Below, one piece after another: positions 24,635-33,563 of a DNA stretch of 64,000 nucleotides. Both the position numbers and the translations under genes were made by a program. This DNA comes from Aminomonas paucivorans DSM 12260 (GTDB lineage: Bacteria; Synergistota; Synergistia; Synergistales; Synergistaceae), in assembly GCF_000165795.1 (NCBI RefSeq), contig NZ_CM001022.1:868001-932000 (forward strand). The letters are read 5' to 3'. Positions within the stretch are counted from its first letter, which is position 1, and every line of letters starts with the position of its first letter. The notes below the pieces were generated by a model, which was given only the letters and a program-made list of their open reading frames with translations, had not been told where the DNA came from and did not search any database.

Positions 24635-24661
24635 GAAGGTTCCTCCTTGCGGGTGGGGTGT

Positions 24662-24700
24662 CCCGCCGGGGACGATGTCCACCGGCGGGTTTTCTTTCTG
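24662..24700. other. Terminator-shaped hairpin in the glyA upstream region
   Basis: CCCGCCGG (24662-24669) and CCGGCGGG (24682-24689) flank a 12-base loop and are followed by TTTTCTTTCT, giving a terminator-like structure in the plus direction. It lies in the divergent space between the LolA-like gene and glyA, upstream of a TATAAA at 24705-24710. Confidence 0.4.
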
Positions 24701-24746
24701 ATACTATAAACAGAACATTGCTTCGGGAACAATAGGAGGTGTCCTC

Positions 24747-26027
24747 ATGGCAGGGGATTTCGAAAGGACCATGTCGGAGGTGGATCCGCAGATCCACGGG
24801 CTGATGGTGCGGGAACAGGGCCGTCAGAGGGAGGGGTTGGAACTCATCGCTTCGGAGAACTTCGTCTCCCGGGCGGTGCTGGAAACCCAGGGATCGGTGC
24901 TCACCAACAAGTACGCCGAAGGATACCCTCACAAGAAGTACTACGGAGGGTGCGAGTTCGTGGAGTCCATCGAAGAGATCGCGGCGCAGCGGGCCTGCGC
25001 GCTCTTCGGGGCGGAGCACGCCAACGTGCAGCCCCACTCCGGGAGCACCGCCAACATGGCGGCGTACTTCACGGTGATGGAACCGGGGGATACCCTGCTG
25101 GCCATGAGTCTGGACCAGGGAGGGCACCTCACCCACGGGCACCCCCTGAACTTCACCGGCCGGATGTATCGCATCGTGGGCTACGGGGTGGACCGGGAGA
25201 CGGAGACGGTGGACTACGAACAGGTGGCTCGCCTGGCCCGGGAGCATCGTCCCAAGGTGATCGTGGCCGGGGCCAGCGCCTACCCCCGGTTCCTGGATTT
25301 TGCCCGCTTCCGGCAGATCGCCGACGAGGTGGGGGCGGTGTTCATGGTGGACATGGCCCACATCGCCGGACTGGTGGCGGGGGGCGTGCACCCCAGCCCG
25401 GTGCCCCACGCGGACTTCGTCACCACCACCACCCACAAGACCCTGCGGGGACCCCGGGGCGCCCTGGTCCTCTGCCGGGAGCAGTACGCCAAGGACCTGG
25501 ACCGCACGGTCTTTCCGGGCATCCAGGGGGGTCCCCTGGTGCACGTCATCGCGGGCAAGGCGGTGTGCTTCGCCCTGGCGGCGAGGCCGGACTTCCGGGA
25601 GTACGCCGCCGCGGTGACGGCCAATGCCCAGGCCCTGGCTGTGGCCCTCCAGTCCCGGGGTTTTCGCCTGGTCTCCGGGGGGACGGACAACCACCTTCTC
25701 CTGGTGGACCTTCGATCCAAGGGCCTCACGGGCAAGAAGGGGGAACAGCTCCTGGACTCCGTGGGGATCACCTGCAACAAGAACATGATCCCCTTCGACC
25801 CGGAGAAACCCCTGGTGACCAGCGGGATCCGCCTGGGCACCGCCGCCCTCACCACCCGAGGCATGGGGGGCCGGGAGATGGAGGCCGTGGCGGACGCCAT
25901 GGATCGGATCCTCTCCCGCCCCGACGACGAGGCCACCGCCGGGGAGGTGCGCCGGTCGGTCCGTTCCCTGAGCGAGGGATTCCCTCTCTACCCCAGCATG
26001 GTGGAACCCTGGCCCGAATCCAGGTAG
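24747..26027 (+). CDS. glyA: Serine hydroxymethyltransferase
   Basis: A 426-residue PLP enzyme interconverting serine and glycine with tetrahydrofolate, the main entry to one-carbon metabolism. Landmarks: [31 protein letters not shown] near the N terminus, HSGSTAN, and the PLP lysine K231 in [12 protein letters not shown]. The start ATG 24747 follows ATAGGAGGTGTCCTC. Length and motifs are complete. In a glycine- or serine-fermenting organism it also has a catabolic role; its neighbour rlmN is 57 bases on. Confidence 0.97.
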   Translation: MAGDFERTMSEVDPQIHGLMVREQGRQREGLELIASENFVSRAVLETQGSVLTNKYAEGYPHKKYYGGCEFVESIEEIAAQRACALFGAEHANVQPHSGSTANMAAYFTVMEPGDTLLAMSLDQGGHLTHGHPLNFTGRMYRIVGYGVDRETETVDYEQVARLAREHRPKVIVAGASAYPRFLDFARFRQIADEVGAVFMVDMAHIAGLVAGGVHPSPVPHADFVTTTTHKTLRGPRGALVLCREQYAKDLDRTVFPGIQGGPLVHVIAGKAVCFALAARPDFREYAAAVTANAQALAVALQSRGFRLVSGGTDNHLLLVDLRSKGLTGKKGEQLLDSVGITCNKNMIPFDPEKPLVTSGIRLGTAALTTRGMGGREMEAVADAMDRILSRPDDEATAGEVRRSVRSLSEGFPLYPSMVEPWPESR

Positions 26028-26084
26028 CATAGGGGGCAGCATCGGGACGAGAAACCCGCCCCTGAAGGGCAAAGGAGTCGAGCC

Positions 26085-27992
26085 ATGGAAGCGTTTGTGC
26101 TGGATTGGAGCTACGAGACCTGGGTGGAGCGCCTGGCGGAGCTGGGACAGCCCCGATTTCGGGCGGACCAGATCTGCAAGTGGATCTATCGCAAGAGGGT
26201 CTTTCGTTTCGAGGACATGACCGATCTGAGCCTGGAGCTTCGGGAGAAGCTCCAGGCCCTTTGGTCCTGTGGGATCCCCGAGGTGGCGGCGGAGCAGGTC
26301 TCCCGGAAGGACGGGACCCGAAAGCTCCTGTGGCGTCTGGGGGACGGGCAGTCCGTGGAATCGGTGCTGCTGGATCAGGAAGGGCGGCGCACCGCCTGCA
26401 TCTCCACCCAGGTGGGGTGTCCCCTGGGCTGTGCCTTCTGCGCCACCGGCCAGTCCGGCTTCGTGCGGAACCTCTCTCCCGGGGAGATCGTGGGGCAGTT
26501 CCTGGGCATGGAGGCTCGCTACGGGGAGCTTCAGGGGCTGGTCACCATGGGCATGGGAGAGCCCCTGCTCAACGCCGATGCGGTGTTCCTGGCCCTGGGT
26601 GCCCTCAAGCACCCCAAGATGCGGGGACTGGGGGTTCGGCACATCACCCTCTCCACCTGCGGGGTGGTTCCGGGGATCCGGGCGCTTGCCGCCTCGGGGC
26701 TGGGAGTGCGCCTGGCGGTCTCCCTCCATGCGGCCAACGACGCCCTGCGGGACCGGCTGGTCCCCCTGAACGCCCAGTACCCCCTGGCGGAACTGCGGGA
26801 GGCCCTGGTGGACTACCAGGAGGTCACCAGGGACCGGATCAGCATCGAGTATGCCCTCTTCGAGGGGGTGAACGACGACCCCTCCCAGGCCCGCCAGCTG
26901 GGGGAGTACCTTCGGGGACTGTCGGTGTTCGTGAACCTCATTCCCGGGAACCGCTCCCTGGAGGACGCCTACCGACGTCCCCCCCGCTACCGGGTGGAAC
27001 AGTTCCAGGGCATCCTGGAACAGCAGGGCTTCGAGACGGCGGTTCGGGTGGAACGGGGCTCGGACATCGACGCCGCCTGCGGCCAGCTTCGCCAGCGGGT
27101 GGAGGGAGCGGAGGGAGGAAGGCCCCTCGGGGTCCTGCCCCCGGAACCGGAAAGGCTTCCCCGTCCCGCCGCCCCGGCACCGAGGGACAAGGGGGTCTCT
27201 CCTTCCCGGAAACCCCGTCCCCAAGGGGGGGGAAACCCCTCCCGGGAGAACCGCCCCCACCGTCCGGGAGAACCGGATCGTCGTCCCTATGCCGGGCCGC
27301 CCCGGTCGGGTCGCCCCGCCCCACAGGGGAAGGGGGATCGTCCGGGAGAGCCGGATCGTCGCCCCTATGCCGGACCGCCCCGGTCGGGTCGTCCTGCCCC
27401 GCAAGGGAAGGGGGATCGCCCGGGAGAGTCGGAGGGTCGGCCTCGCACCCCCGCAGGGGGAGAGAGGGGAAGGGATTTCCGTCCCCCTCGGGAGGACGGG
27501 CGCCCGGACCGGGAGAACCGTCCCCACCGTCCGGGAGAACCGGATCGTCACCCCTATGCCGGGCCGTCCCGGTCGGAGCGTCCCGCCCAGGCAAGGGAGG
27601 GGACCCATCCGGGGCGAACCGGGGCAAGTCGGGAGGGTTTTCCAGCGGAAGATCGTCCCCGCGGTCCCCGGGGAGACGATCGGCGTCCCGGACGTTCCCC
27701 GTCCCCCACGGGGCGTCCGGATCGGGAAGGCCCCCGGGATCGCCGGGAGGGGGCCGGTCGACCCTTCGGACCCCGAAGCCAGGGGGGCGAAGGACCTGCC
27801 CCGGGACAGGACGCTCCGCGTCGTCGGGACGATGCGGGCCGGGGAAGCTCCGGGTCGCAGGGAGGTAAGCCTCGTCCCTCCGGTCCGGGGAAGGGACGTC
27901 CCTCCGGAAGCGGGGACAAGGGGCGGCATCCCGCGGGAGGGGGGCGTCCCGCACACCCTCAGGCTCGCCGGAAAACCGGGAAGAAGGACTGA
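26085..27992 (+). CDS. rlmN: 23S rRNA/tRNA adenine-C2 methyltransferase RlmN with a 295-residue basic repeat tail
   Basis: The first 340 residues are a complete RlmN radical SAM methyltransferase: C112-x3-C116-x2-C119 for the 4Fe-4S cluster, MGMGEPLLN, and C332 in AACGQL as the methyl-carrying cysteine. It methylates A2503 of 23S rRNA and A37 of some tRNAs. Residues 341-635 are an added low-complexity tail rich in Arg, Pro, Gly and Asp, with near-perfect repeats of GEPDRRPYAGPPRSGRP, ending in KTGKKD. Usual RlmN length is 340-385, so the tail nearly doubles the protein. It stays in frame with no stop, so it appears to be translated, likely as a disordered RNA-binding segment. Confidence 0.93.
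   Translation: MEAFVLDWSYETWVERLAELGQPRFRADQICKWIYRKRVFRFEDMTDLSLELREKLQALWSCGIPEVAAEQVSRKDGTRKLLWRLGDGQSVESVLLDQEGRRTACISTQVGCPLGCAFCATGQSGFVRNLSPGEIVGQFLGMEARYGELQGLVTMGMGEPLLNADAVFLALGALKHPKMRGLGVRHITLSTCGVVPGIRALAASGLGVRLAVSLHAANDALRDRLVPLNAQYPLAELREALVDYQEVTRDRISIEYALFEGVNDDPSQARQLGEYLRGLSVFVNLIPGNRSLEDAYRRPPRYRVEQFQGILEQQGFETAVRVERGSDIDAACGQLRQRVEGAEGGRPLGVLPPEPERLPRPAAPAPRDKGVSPSRKPRPQGGGNPSRENRPHRPGEPDRRPYAGPPRSGRPAPQGKGDRPGEPDRRPYAGPPRSGRPAPQGKGDRPGESEGRPRTPAGGERGRDFRPPREDGRPDRENRPHRPGEPDRHPYAGPSRSERPAQAREGTHPGRTGASREGFPAEDRPRGPRGDDRRPGRSPSPTGRPDREGPRDRREGAGRPFGPRSQGGEGPAPGQDAPRRRDDAGRGSSGSQGGKPRPSGPGKGRPSGSGDKGRHPAGGGRPAHPQARRKTGKKD
27267..27593 (+). repeat. 78-bp tandem repeat inside rlmN
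   Basis: Two adjacent 78-bp units (27267-27344 and 27345-27422) encode [19 protein letters not shown] plus QGKGDRP; a third partial copy lies at 27534-27593 (GEPDRHPYAGPSRSERPA). The units are a multiple of three, so copy-number change would keep the frame. Confidence 0.85.
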
Positions 27993-27999
27993 ACGATTC

Positions 28000-28040
28000 G
28001 GTCCCGATCTCCGCACGTCGGAGGTCGGGACCGGTCTTTT
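28000..28040 (+). terminator. Terminator of rlmN
   Basis: A 14-bp stem (GGTCCCGATCTCCG/CGGAGGTCGGGACC, one T-G pair) with a 5-base loop, followed by GGTCTTTT. Confidence 0.8.
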
Positions 28041-28090
28041 GCGCCGTTCCGGAAGGGGGAGAGGGCGCTGCGGGGGGCATAGAGAAAGGG

Positions 28091-28114
28091 ACCCCCTCTT
28101 CAGGAGGTCCCTCG
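28091..28114 (-). terminator. Probable terminator of the tRNA-Gln/tRNA-Glu unit
   Basis: Read on the minus strand, a GGGACC-led stem with one mismatch is followed by CCCTTTCTCT. It lies nine bases beyond the end of tRNA-Glu. Confidence 0.6.
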
Positions 28115-28122
28115 CTCTTCAA

Positions 28123-28198
28123 TGGCAGTCCCAAGGGGATTCGAACCCCTGTTTTCGGGCTGAGAACCCGACGTCCTAGGCCCCTGGACGATGGGACC
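28123..28198 (-). tRNA. tRNA-Glu (CTC)
   Basis: On the minus strand: acceptor GGTCCCA/TGGGACT, anticodon arm TCGGG-TTCTCAG-CCCGA giving CTC, T arm GGTTCGAATCC, encoded CCA at the 3' end. Confidence 0.95.
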
Positions 28199-28211
28199 GA
28201 AACTCGTTGTT

Positions 28212-28285
28212 TGGCTGGGGAACCTGGATTCGAACCAGGATTACCTGATCCAGAGTCAGGCGTGCTGCCGTTGCACCATTCCCCA
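28212..28285 (-). tRNA. tRNA-Gln (CTG)
   Basis: On the minus strand: acceptor TGGGGAA/TTCCCCA, anticodon arm CCTGA-CTCTGGA-TCAGG giving CTG, T arm GGTTCGAATCC, encoded CCA. It is 13 bases upstream of tRNA-Glu and probably co-transcribed. Confidence 0.95.
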
Positions 28286-28303
28286 ACGACCAGCGCGAGA
28301 TGG

Positions 28304-28332
28304 AGTTTACCATAGCCTCCCAGGGCTGACAA
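28304..28332 (-). promoter_or_regulatory. Probable promoter of the tRNA-Gln/Glu unit
   Basis: On the minus strand TTGTCA (28332-28327), 17 bases, TAAACT (28309-28304), about 19 bases before tRNA-Gln. The remaining bases up to the RNase J start show no gene; a GATAAT at 28423-28428 may be part of the RNase J promoter. Confidence 0.5.
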
Positions 28333-28450
28333 GTCTCCGGTCTTTTCGGGACTTGTCTTCCCCTCGGCACAGGGAACGGGGGGGCAAGGCCTCTTCTGGT
28401 CCCTCCTCCTCGTCCATGGTAGGATAATCGCTTGGAAGGGAGTTGGAAGG

Positions 28451-30232
28451 ATGCGAAATTCAAACGCTTCGCGCAGCGGGTCCCGCAGGTCGCGTAGCGG
28501 AGGGCAACATGGACAGACGAAAAAGGGGAGACCCGCCGGGGAACTGCGTTGGGTTCCCCTGGGCGGGATGGGCGAGATCGGGAAGAACCTTTCCTTCTTC
28601 GAATACGGCGAGGAAATCCTCGTGGTGGATTGCGGCCTCAAGTTCCCGGAGGAGGAGATGCTGGGCATCGACTTCGTGATCCCCGATGCGCAGTACCTGG
28701 TGGAGAATCGCCATCGCATCCAGGGCATCTTCCTGACCCACGGACACGAGGACCACATCGGAGGTCTTCCCTTCATCCTCCCCAAGCTGGACGTGCCCGT
28801 CTACGGTACCCGGCTCACCCTGGGTCTGGTGGAGAATAAACTGAACGAGGCCTGCCCCCGGTATCGCCCCAAGCTGGTGGAGATCCGGGCGGGGGAGACC
28901 ACCCAGGCGGGCTCCTTTTCCGTGCAGGGCATTTCGGTGTGCCATTCCATCCCCGACAGTCTGGGCTTTGCCATCCGGACTCCCGTGGGGCTGGTGGTCC
29001 ACACGGGGGACTTCAAGCTGGACGCCACCCCCATCGACGGGCGGATCACCGACTACAGCGCCTTCGCGGAGCTGGGCAAGGAGGGGGTTCTGCTTCTCCT
29101 TTCCGACTCCACCAACGTGGAGCGGGAGGGCTTCACCGCTTCGGAGCGCACGGTGGGGCAGACCTTCGAGCAGCTCTTCCGCCTGTACAAGGATCGGCGC
29201 ATCGTCATCTCCACCTTCGCCAGCAACCTGCACCGGGCCCAGCAGGTCTTCCAGACCGCCGCCCGATACAACCGCAAGGTGGCCCTGGTGGGGCGCAGCA
29301 TGATCTCCTACGTGGAGCTGGCCCGCAAACTGGGCTACGTGGATGCCCCGGACGATCTCTTCATCTCCCAGCAGGACATCGAGTCCACTCCCCCGAACCG
29401 CCTGGTGGTGCTCACCACGGGCAGCCAGGGCGAGCCCTTCTCGGGGCTTGTCCTCATGAGCAAGGGGGAGCATCGGCAGATCCGCCTGGGTTCCAAGGAC
29501 CTGGTGGTCATCTCCGCTACCCCCATCCCGGGAAACGAGAAGCTGGTGAGCCGGACGGTGAACCTGCTTTTCGCCTGCGGGGCGGAGGTGGTGTACGACC
29601 GGAGCCAGGCCATCCACGTTTCCGGACATGCCTCCAAGGAGGAGCTGAAGATCATCCTCAGCCTGGTGCGCCCCAAGTGTTTTGCCGCGGTCCACGGGGA
29701 GTACCGGCATCAGGTGCGCCATGTCCAGCTTGCCCGGGAGTTGGGAGTTCCCGCCAAGCAGGTCTTCGTCCTGACCAACGGGGACGTGCTGAAACTGGTG
29801 GACGGGAAGGGGCAGATCTCCGGCCGGGTGCCTTCGGGATCCGTGCTGGTGGACGGGGTGGCGTTGGGAGAGTCCGAGGGCAGTCTGCTGCGGGAGCGGC
29901 GGGAGCTGGCGGAGGACGGTCTCATCGCCCTGTCCCTGGTGGTGGACGAGCAGTTCCGCATCGCCTCTCCCATCTCCATCGAGAGCAAGGGGTTCCTGCA
30001 CTGCCAGGACGCCAAGGACCTCTATCGGGAGATGGAAGGGGCGGTGCGCAAGGCCCTGGAACCCCTGGCGGGTCACCCGGAGACGGACCCGGACTCGGTG
30101 CCCACCCTGATCCGCAAGAAACTTCGGGACGTGCTGAGCCGTTATTCCCGCACCTACCCCACCCTGATCCCCCTGGTGACCCGGTTGGGGCAGCCGACCC
30201 CGACCAAGGGGAGGAAACGCTCCGCGGCGTGA
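28451..30232 (+). CDS. rnj: Ribonuclease J with basic N-terminal extension
   Basis: A 593-residue metallo-beta-lactamase/beta-CASP ribonuclease with endo- and 5'-exonuclease activity in mRNA decay and RNA maturation. The metal motif H97-G-H99-E-D-H102 (LTHGHEDHIGGLP) and the beta-CASP blocks (SDSTNVEREG, STFASNLHRAQQV, TTGSQGEPFSGL, SGHASKEEL, HGEYRH) are complete, as is the C-terminal domain. Residues 1-33 form an Arg/Ser/Gly-rich extension (SRSGSRRSRSGGQHGQTKKG) before the usual start LRWVPLGGMGEIGKN. ATG 28451 has GGGAG eight bases upstream, and no other in-frame start precedes the conserved core. Confidence 0.95.
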   Translation: MRNSNASRSGSRRSRSGGQHGQTKKGRPAGELRWVPLGGMGEIGKNLSFFEYGEEILVVDCGLKFPEEEMLGIDFVIPDAQYLVENRHRIQGIFLTHGHEDHIGGLPFILPKLDVPVYGTRLTLGLVENKLNEACPRYRPKLVEIRAGETTQAGSFSVQGISVCHSIPDSLGFAIRTPVGLVVHTGDFKLDATPIDGRITDYSAFAELGKEGVLLLLSDSTNVEREGFTASERTVGQTFEQLFRLYKDRRIVISTFASNLHRAQQVFQTAARYNRKVALVGRSMISYVELARKLGYVDAPDDLFISQQDIESTPPNRLVVLTTGSQGEPFSGLVLMSKGEHRQIRLGSKDLVVISATPIPGNEKLVSRTVNLLFACGAEVVYDRSQAIHVSGHASKEELKIILSLVRPKCFAAVHGEYRHQVRHVQLARELGVPAKQVFVLTNGDVLKLVDGKGQISGRVPSGSVLVDGVALGESEGSLLRERRELAEDGLIALSLVVDEQFRIASPISIESKGFLHCQDAKDLYREMEGAVRKALEPLAGHPETDPDSVPTLIRKKLRDVLSRYSRTYPTLIPLVTRLGQPTPTKGRKRSAA

Positions 30233-30274
30233 TCGCTCTGCACCAATAATCTGGGTTCCTACGGAGGGTCTTTC

Positions 30275-31891
30275 ATGTCCTTGAAGGATTTCTTGCAGCT
30301 CATGGGTGGCGTGGGGCTCCTGATCTACGGCATCAAGATCATGGGGGAGGCCCTCCAGGACCTGGCGGGGGATCGGTTGCGCCGCCTCATCGCCCACCTC
30401 ACCGAGACCCCCGTCCGGGGGGTGGCGGTGGGGGCGCTGGTGACCACCATCATCCAGAGCAGCAGCGCCACCACCGTCATGGTGGTGAGCTTCGTCCACG
30501 CGGGACTCATGACCCTCTATCAGGGCTTCGGGGTCATCATGGGGGCCAACGTCGGCACCACCATCACCGCCCAGCTCATCGCCTTCAAGGTGACGGACTA
30601 CGCCCTTCTGGCGGTGGCGGTGGGGGCGGTGCTGAACCTCACGGGGAAGAACCGTCGCCAGAAGCAGCTGGGGGCGGGACTGGTGGGCTTTGGCCTGCTC
30701 TTCGTGGGGATGCAGTTCATGGGAAACGCCATGAGCTTCCTCAAAGGTCGGGCGGATCTGTTCCTTCCCTTCCGCCAGCATCCCCTGCTGGGGGTGTTGG
30801 CGGGAGCCGGGGTGACCATGCTGGTGCAGGCCAGCTCCGCCACCGTGGGCCTCACCATGGCCATGGCCGCTCAGGGACTTCTTCCCCTGGACGTGGCCAT
30901 CGCCATCATCATGGGGGACAACATCGGCACCACCATCACCGCCGTGCTGGCCTCCCTCGGGGGGAACCGGTCGGCCAAACAGGCCGCGGCGTGCCACGTG
31001 CTGTTCAACGTCATCGGCACCTGCATCCTCATGCCTCTGCTGCCCCTCTACACCCACCTGGTGGCCCTCACCTCCACCGACGTGGCCCGACAAGTGGCCA
31101 ACGCCCACAGCATCTTCAACATTGCCAACACCCTCTTCTTCCTGCCCTTCGTGGGGCCCTACGTGCGGTTCATCCAGCGGATCCTCCCCGGGGACGGCAA
31201 GGCCCAGGGAGCGGGGGCCCAGTACCTGGACCGGAAGCTCATCGTGGCCTCCCCCGCCGCGGCGGTGAACGCGGTGCGCAAGGAGATGATCCGCCTGGTG
31301 GGGCTGGCGGAGGAGATGCTCCAGGGGTGCCGCAAGGCGGTGATGGAGAGCGACGACAAGCAGGCCGCGGAGGTCCTGGGGACGGAAAAACTGGTGAACG
31401 AACTTACCCACGACATCGTCCGGTTCGGCACGGAGGTGGGGCAGCGGGGGCTCTCCCCGGACCTGTCCACCATCCTGAACGCCTGCGTCAGCGGGGTGGG
31501 GGACATCGAACGCATCGGGGACCACTCCACCAACCTCATCGAGATGTACGAGTTCATGCGGGACCACAAACTGCACTTCACCCCCAAGGCCCTGGAGGAG
31601 TTCGAGGAGATGTTCTCCCTGGTGGACCAGGCGGTGTGCAAGAGCGCCGCCGCCCTGGACAAGGAGGACGCGGTCCTGGCCCGGGAGGTCCTGGAGCTGG
31701 AGGACCGGATCGACGCCATGGAGCGGGACCTTCGGGCCCGGCACATCGAACGGCTGAACCAGGGCAAGTGCCAGCCCGGGGCGGGGGTGGTGTTCATCGA
31801 CATCTTGAGCAACCTGGAGCGGGTGGGGGACCACGCGCACAACCTGGCCTGCATCGTCCTGGATCTGGCGCGGATCCGGGGGCAGGCCTAG
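30275..31891 (+). CDS. Na/Pi cotransporter family protein with PhoU-like tail
   Basis: A 538-residue membrane protein. The duplicated sodium/phosphate cotransporter motifs are visible (IIQSSSATTVMVVSF and MLVQASSATVGLTMA), each followed by a GANVGTTIT or GDNIGTTIT segment. Residues from about 340 to the end form a cytoplasmic PhoU-like helical domain (NACVSGVGDIERIGDHSTNL, NLERVGDHAHNLA). It likely imports phosphate with Na+ or moves anions. ATG 30275 follows ACGGAGGGTCTTTC. The next gene, uppP, starts 17 bases on. Confidence 0.93.
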   Translation: MSLKDFLQLMGGVGLLIYGIKIMGEALQDLAGDRLRRLIAHLTETPVRGVAVGALVTTIIQSSSATTVMVVSFVHAGLMTLYQGFGVIMGANVGTTITAQLIAFKVTDYALLAVAVGAVLNLTGKNRRQKQLGAGLVGFGLLFVGMQFMGNAMSFLKGRADLFLPFRQHPLLGVLAGAGVTMLVQASSATVGLTMAMAAQGLLPLDVAIAIIMGDNIGTTITAVLASLGGNRSAKQAAACHVLFNVIGTCILMPLLPLYTHLVALTSTDVARQVANAHSIFNIANTLFFLPFVGPYVRFIQRILPGDGKAQGAGAQYLDRKLIVASPAAAVNAVRKEMIRLVGLAEEMLQGCRKAVMESDDKQAAEVLGTEKLVNELTHDIVRFGTEVGQRGLSPDLSTILNACVSGVGDIERIGDHSTNLIEMYEFMRDHKLHFTPKALEEFEEMFSLVDQAVCKSAAALDKEDAVLAREVLELEDRIDAMERDLRARHIERLNQGKCQPGAGVVFIDILSNLERVGDHAHNLACIVLDLARIRGQA

Positions 31892-31908
31892 GGAAGGAGA
31901 GGACGACC

Positions 31909-32718
31909 ATGAACACCCCGGTGATCCTTCTGGGGGCCCTGCAGGGCGCCACGGAGTTTCTGCCCGTGAGCAGCTCCGGACACCTGGCCCTGGCCCAGAT
32001 CTTCCTCGGTTTCCGGGAAGCTCCCCTGGCCTATGATCTGCTGCTCCACCTGGCCACGGTTCTGGCCACGGTGCTCTACTTCGCCCGGGACATCCTGGAG
32101 CTGGGAGGGGAGTGGCTCATGGGGTTCTTCAACCCCAACGCCCGCCGCTGGGCCGGGTGGCGCTACGGCTGGTCGGTGATCGTCGCCACGCTCCTCACCG
32201 CCGTCGTCGGCCTGCCCTTGAAGCCCTACGTGGAGTTTGGGTCCACCAATTCCCTGTGGGTGGGCTCGGGGCTTTTGGTCACCGCCGGCATCCTTCTGGT
32301 TTCCCGCTGGGTTCCCGTTCGGGAGCGTCACGTGGGCCTGGGCGCGGGGATTCTCGTGGGGCTGGTGCAGGGGATCGCGGTGATGCCCGGGGTCTCCCGG
32401 TCCGGATCCACCATCGTGGGGGGGCTCGTCGCGGGCCTGGAGCCCCAGGAGGCCTTCCGCTTCTCCTTCCTCCTCTCTCTCCCCGCCATCCTGGGGGCCA
32501 ACCTGGTGGAGCTGCACCAGGTCGGAGGGGTCGACGCCTTCCTCTCGGCGCTGCCCCAGGACTGGGGGCTGGGTTTCGCCGCCGCCTTCGTCGCGGGGCT
32601 GCTGTCTCTGCTGGCGCTTCGCCGGATCTCCCTGTTCGGCGCCTGGTGGGTCTTCGGGGTCTACTGCCTGGTCCTGGGGGGCTCGGTGGTGGCCGCGACC
32701 TTCGCGGGAGGGTTCTAG
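31909..32718 (+). CDS. uppP: Undecaprenyl-diphosphatase UppP (BacA)
   Basis: A 269-residue membrane phosphatase that recycles undecaprenyl pyrophosphate to the monophosphate carrier used for peptidoglycan and surface-polymer export. The two BacA signatures are intact: GATEFLPVSSSGHLAL near residue 12 and MPGVSRSGSTIVGGL at about 160-175. About eight hydrophobic helices. ATG 31909 follows GGAAGGAGAGGACGACC. It opens a long run of cell-envelope genes. Confidence 0.96.
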   Translation: MNTPVILLGALQGATEFLPVSSSGHLALAQIFLGFREAPLAYDLLLHLATVLATVLYFARDILELGGEWLMGFFNPNARRWAGWRYGWSVIVATLLTAVVGLPLKPYVEFGSTNSLWVGSGLLVTAGILLVSRWVPVRERHVGLGAGILVGLVQGIAVMPGVSRSGSTIVGGLVAGLEPQEAFRFSFLLSLPAILGANLVELHQVGGVDAFLSALPQDWGLGFAAAFVAGLLSLLALRRISLFGAWWVFGVYCLVLGGSVVAATFAGGF

Positions 32719-32721
32719 GCC

Positions 32722-32967
32722 GTGCGCGGCGCCGTGAGCAGCCTCCGCTGGTGGATCTTCCTGGCCTGCGTGGTTCTGGGGACCTTCATGGGGATCTTCT
32801 TCCAGCACTTCTCCACCACCGCGCCCCTGTTCCGGGACGTGGTCCGCTGGGGCTGGAACGTGGACCGGGTGGATTTCCTGGCCCTGGAGTTCGGCTTTCA
32901 CTTCGCCCTGCGCCTGAACCTGGGCACCCTCCTGGGGGGCGTGGTGGGCCTGTGGGTCGCCCGATGA
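32722..32967 (+). CDS. Small DUF4321-like membrane protein
   Basis: An 81-residue protein with two membrane helices (WWIFLACVVLGTFMGIFF and the C-terminal LNLGTLLGGVVGLWVA), matching the small DUF4321 family often found beside maf and rod-shape or division genes. GTG 32722 lies three bases after the uppP stop. It ends in ATGA overlap with maf. No function is known. Confidence 0.75.
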   Translation: MRGAVSSLRWWIFLACVVLGTFMGIFFQHFSTTAPLFRDVVRWGWNVDRVDFLALEFGFHFALRLNLGTLLGGVVGLWVAR

Positions 32968-33563
32968 ACCTCCTGCTGGCCTCCGCCAGTCCCAGGCGCC
33001 GGGCCCTCCTGGCGGAACTGGGCTGGACCTTCGACGTGTGCCCCGCGGACGTGGACGAGACCCCCCGAGGGGGAGAGACCCCGGAGGCCCTGGTGGGGCG
33101 TCTGGCCCGGGACAAGGCCCTCCACGTGGGACGGCGCTTCCCCGACCGGTGGGTGGTGGCGGCGGACACGGTGGTGGCGGTGGGAGACGCCATCCTGGGC
33201 AAGCCTGCGGATCGGGAGGAAGGCCTGGCCATGTTACGTCTCCTCCAGGGAAGGGCTCATCGGGTCCTCACGGGAGTGGCCCTGGCGGTCCCGGGGGAGG
33301 AGACGCCTCGTGGGGCGGTGGAGTGCACGGAGGTGCGCTTCCGTCCCCTGGACGAGGCGTCCCTTCGGGCCTATGCGGAAAGCGGCGAGGGAGACGACAA
33401 GGCGGGCTCCTACGCCATCCAGGGAAAGGGAGCTCTCCTGGTGGAGGGCATCGCGGGCTGCTACTTCAACGTGGTGGGCTTGCCCCTGACGAGGTTGAGC
33501 GCCCTGCTGGGCGAGGCGGGCTGGCCCCTGGCGAGCCAGTGGGGAGGGGCCAAGGATGCCTGA
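32964..33563 (+). CDS. maf: Maf family nucleotide pyrophosphatase
   Basis: A 199-residue house-cleaning enzyme that hydrolyses dTTP/UTP or modified nucleoside triphosphates. The opening LLLASASPRRRALLAELG, VVAADTVVAVGDAILGKPADREEG, and GSYAIQGKGALLVEGIAGCYFNVVGLPL are characteristic; the last block has the YhdE-type (dTTP/UTP) pattern. Start ATG 32964 overlaps the previous stop in ATGA; the last eight bases overlap the DUF5693 gene. Confidence 0.95.
   Translation: MNLLLASASPRRRALLAELGWTFDVCPADVDETPRGGETPEALVGRLARDKALHVGRRFPDRWVVAADTVVAVGDAILGKPADREEGLAMLRLLQGRAHRVLTGVALAVPGEETPRGAVECTEVRFRPLDEASLRAYAESGEGDDKAGSYAIQGKGALLVEGIAGCYFNVVGLPLTRLSALLGEAGWPLASQWGGAKDA

Noticed and set aside
24635-24746. 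Glycine or folate riboswitch before glyA
   Set aside because: The region is too short and lacks the tandem aptamer pattern; only a simple hairpin is seen.
27267-27593. CRISPR-like array
   Set aside because: The repeats are 78-bp coding units within rlmN, directly adjacent and without unique spacers.
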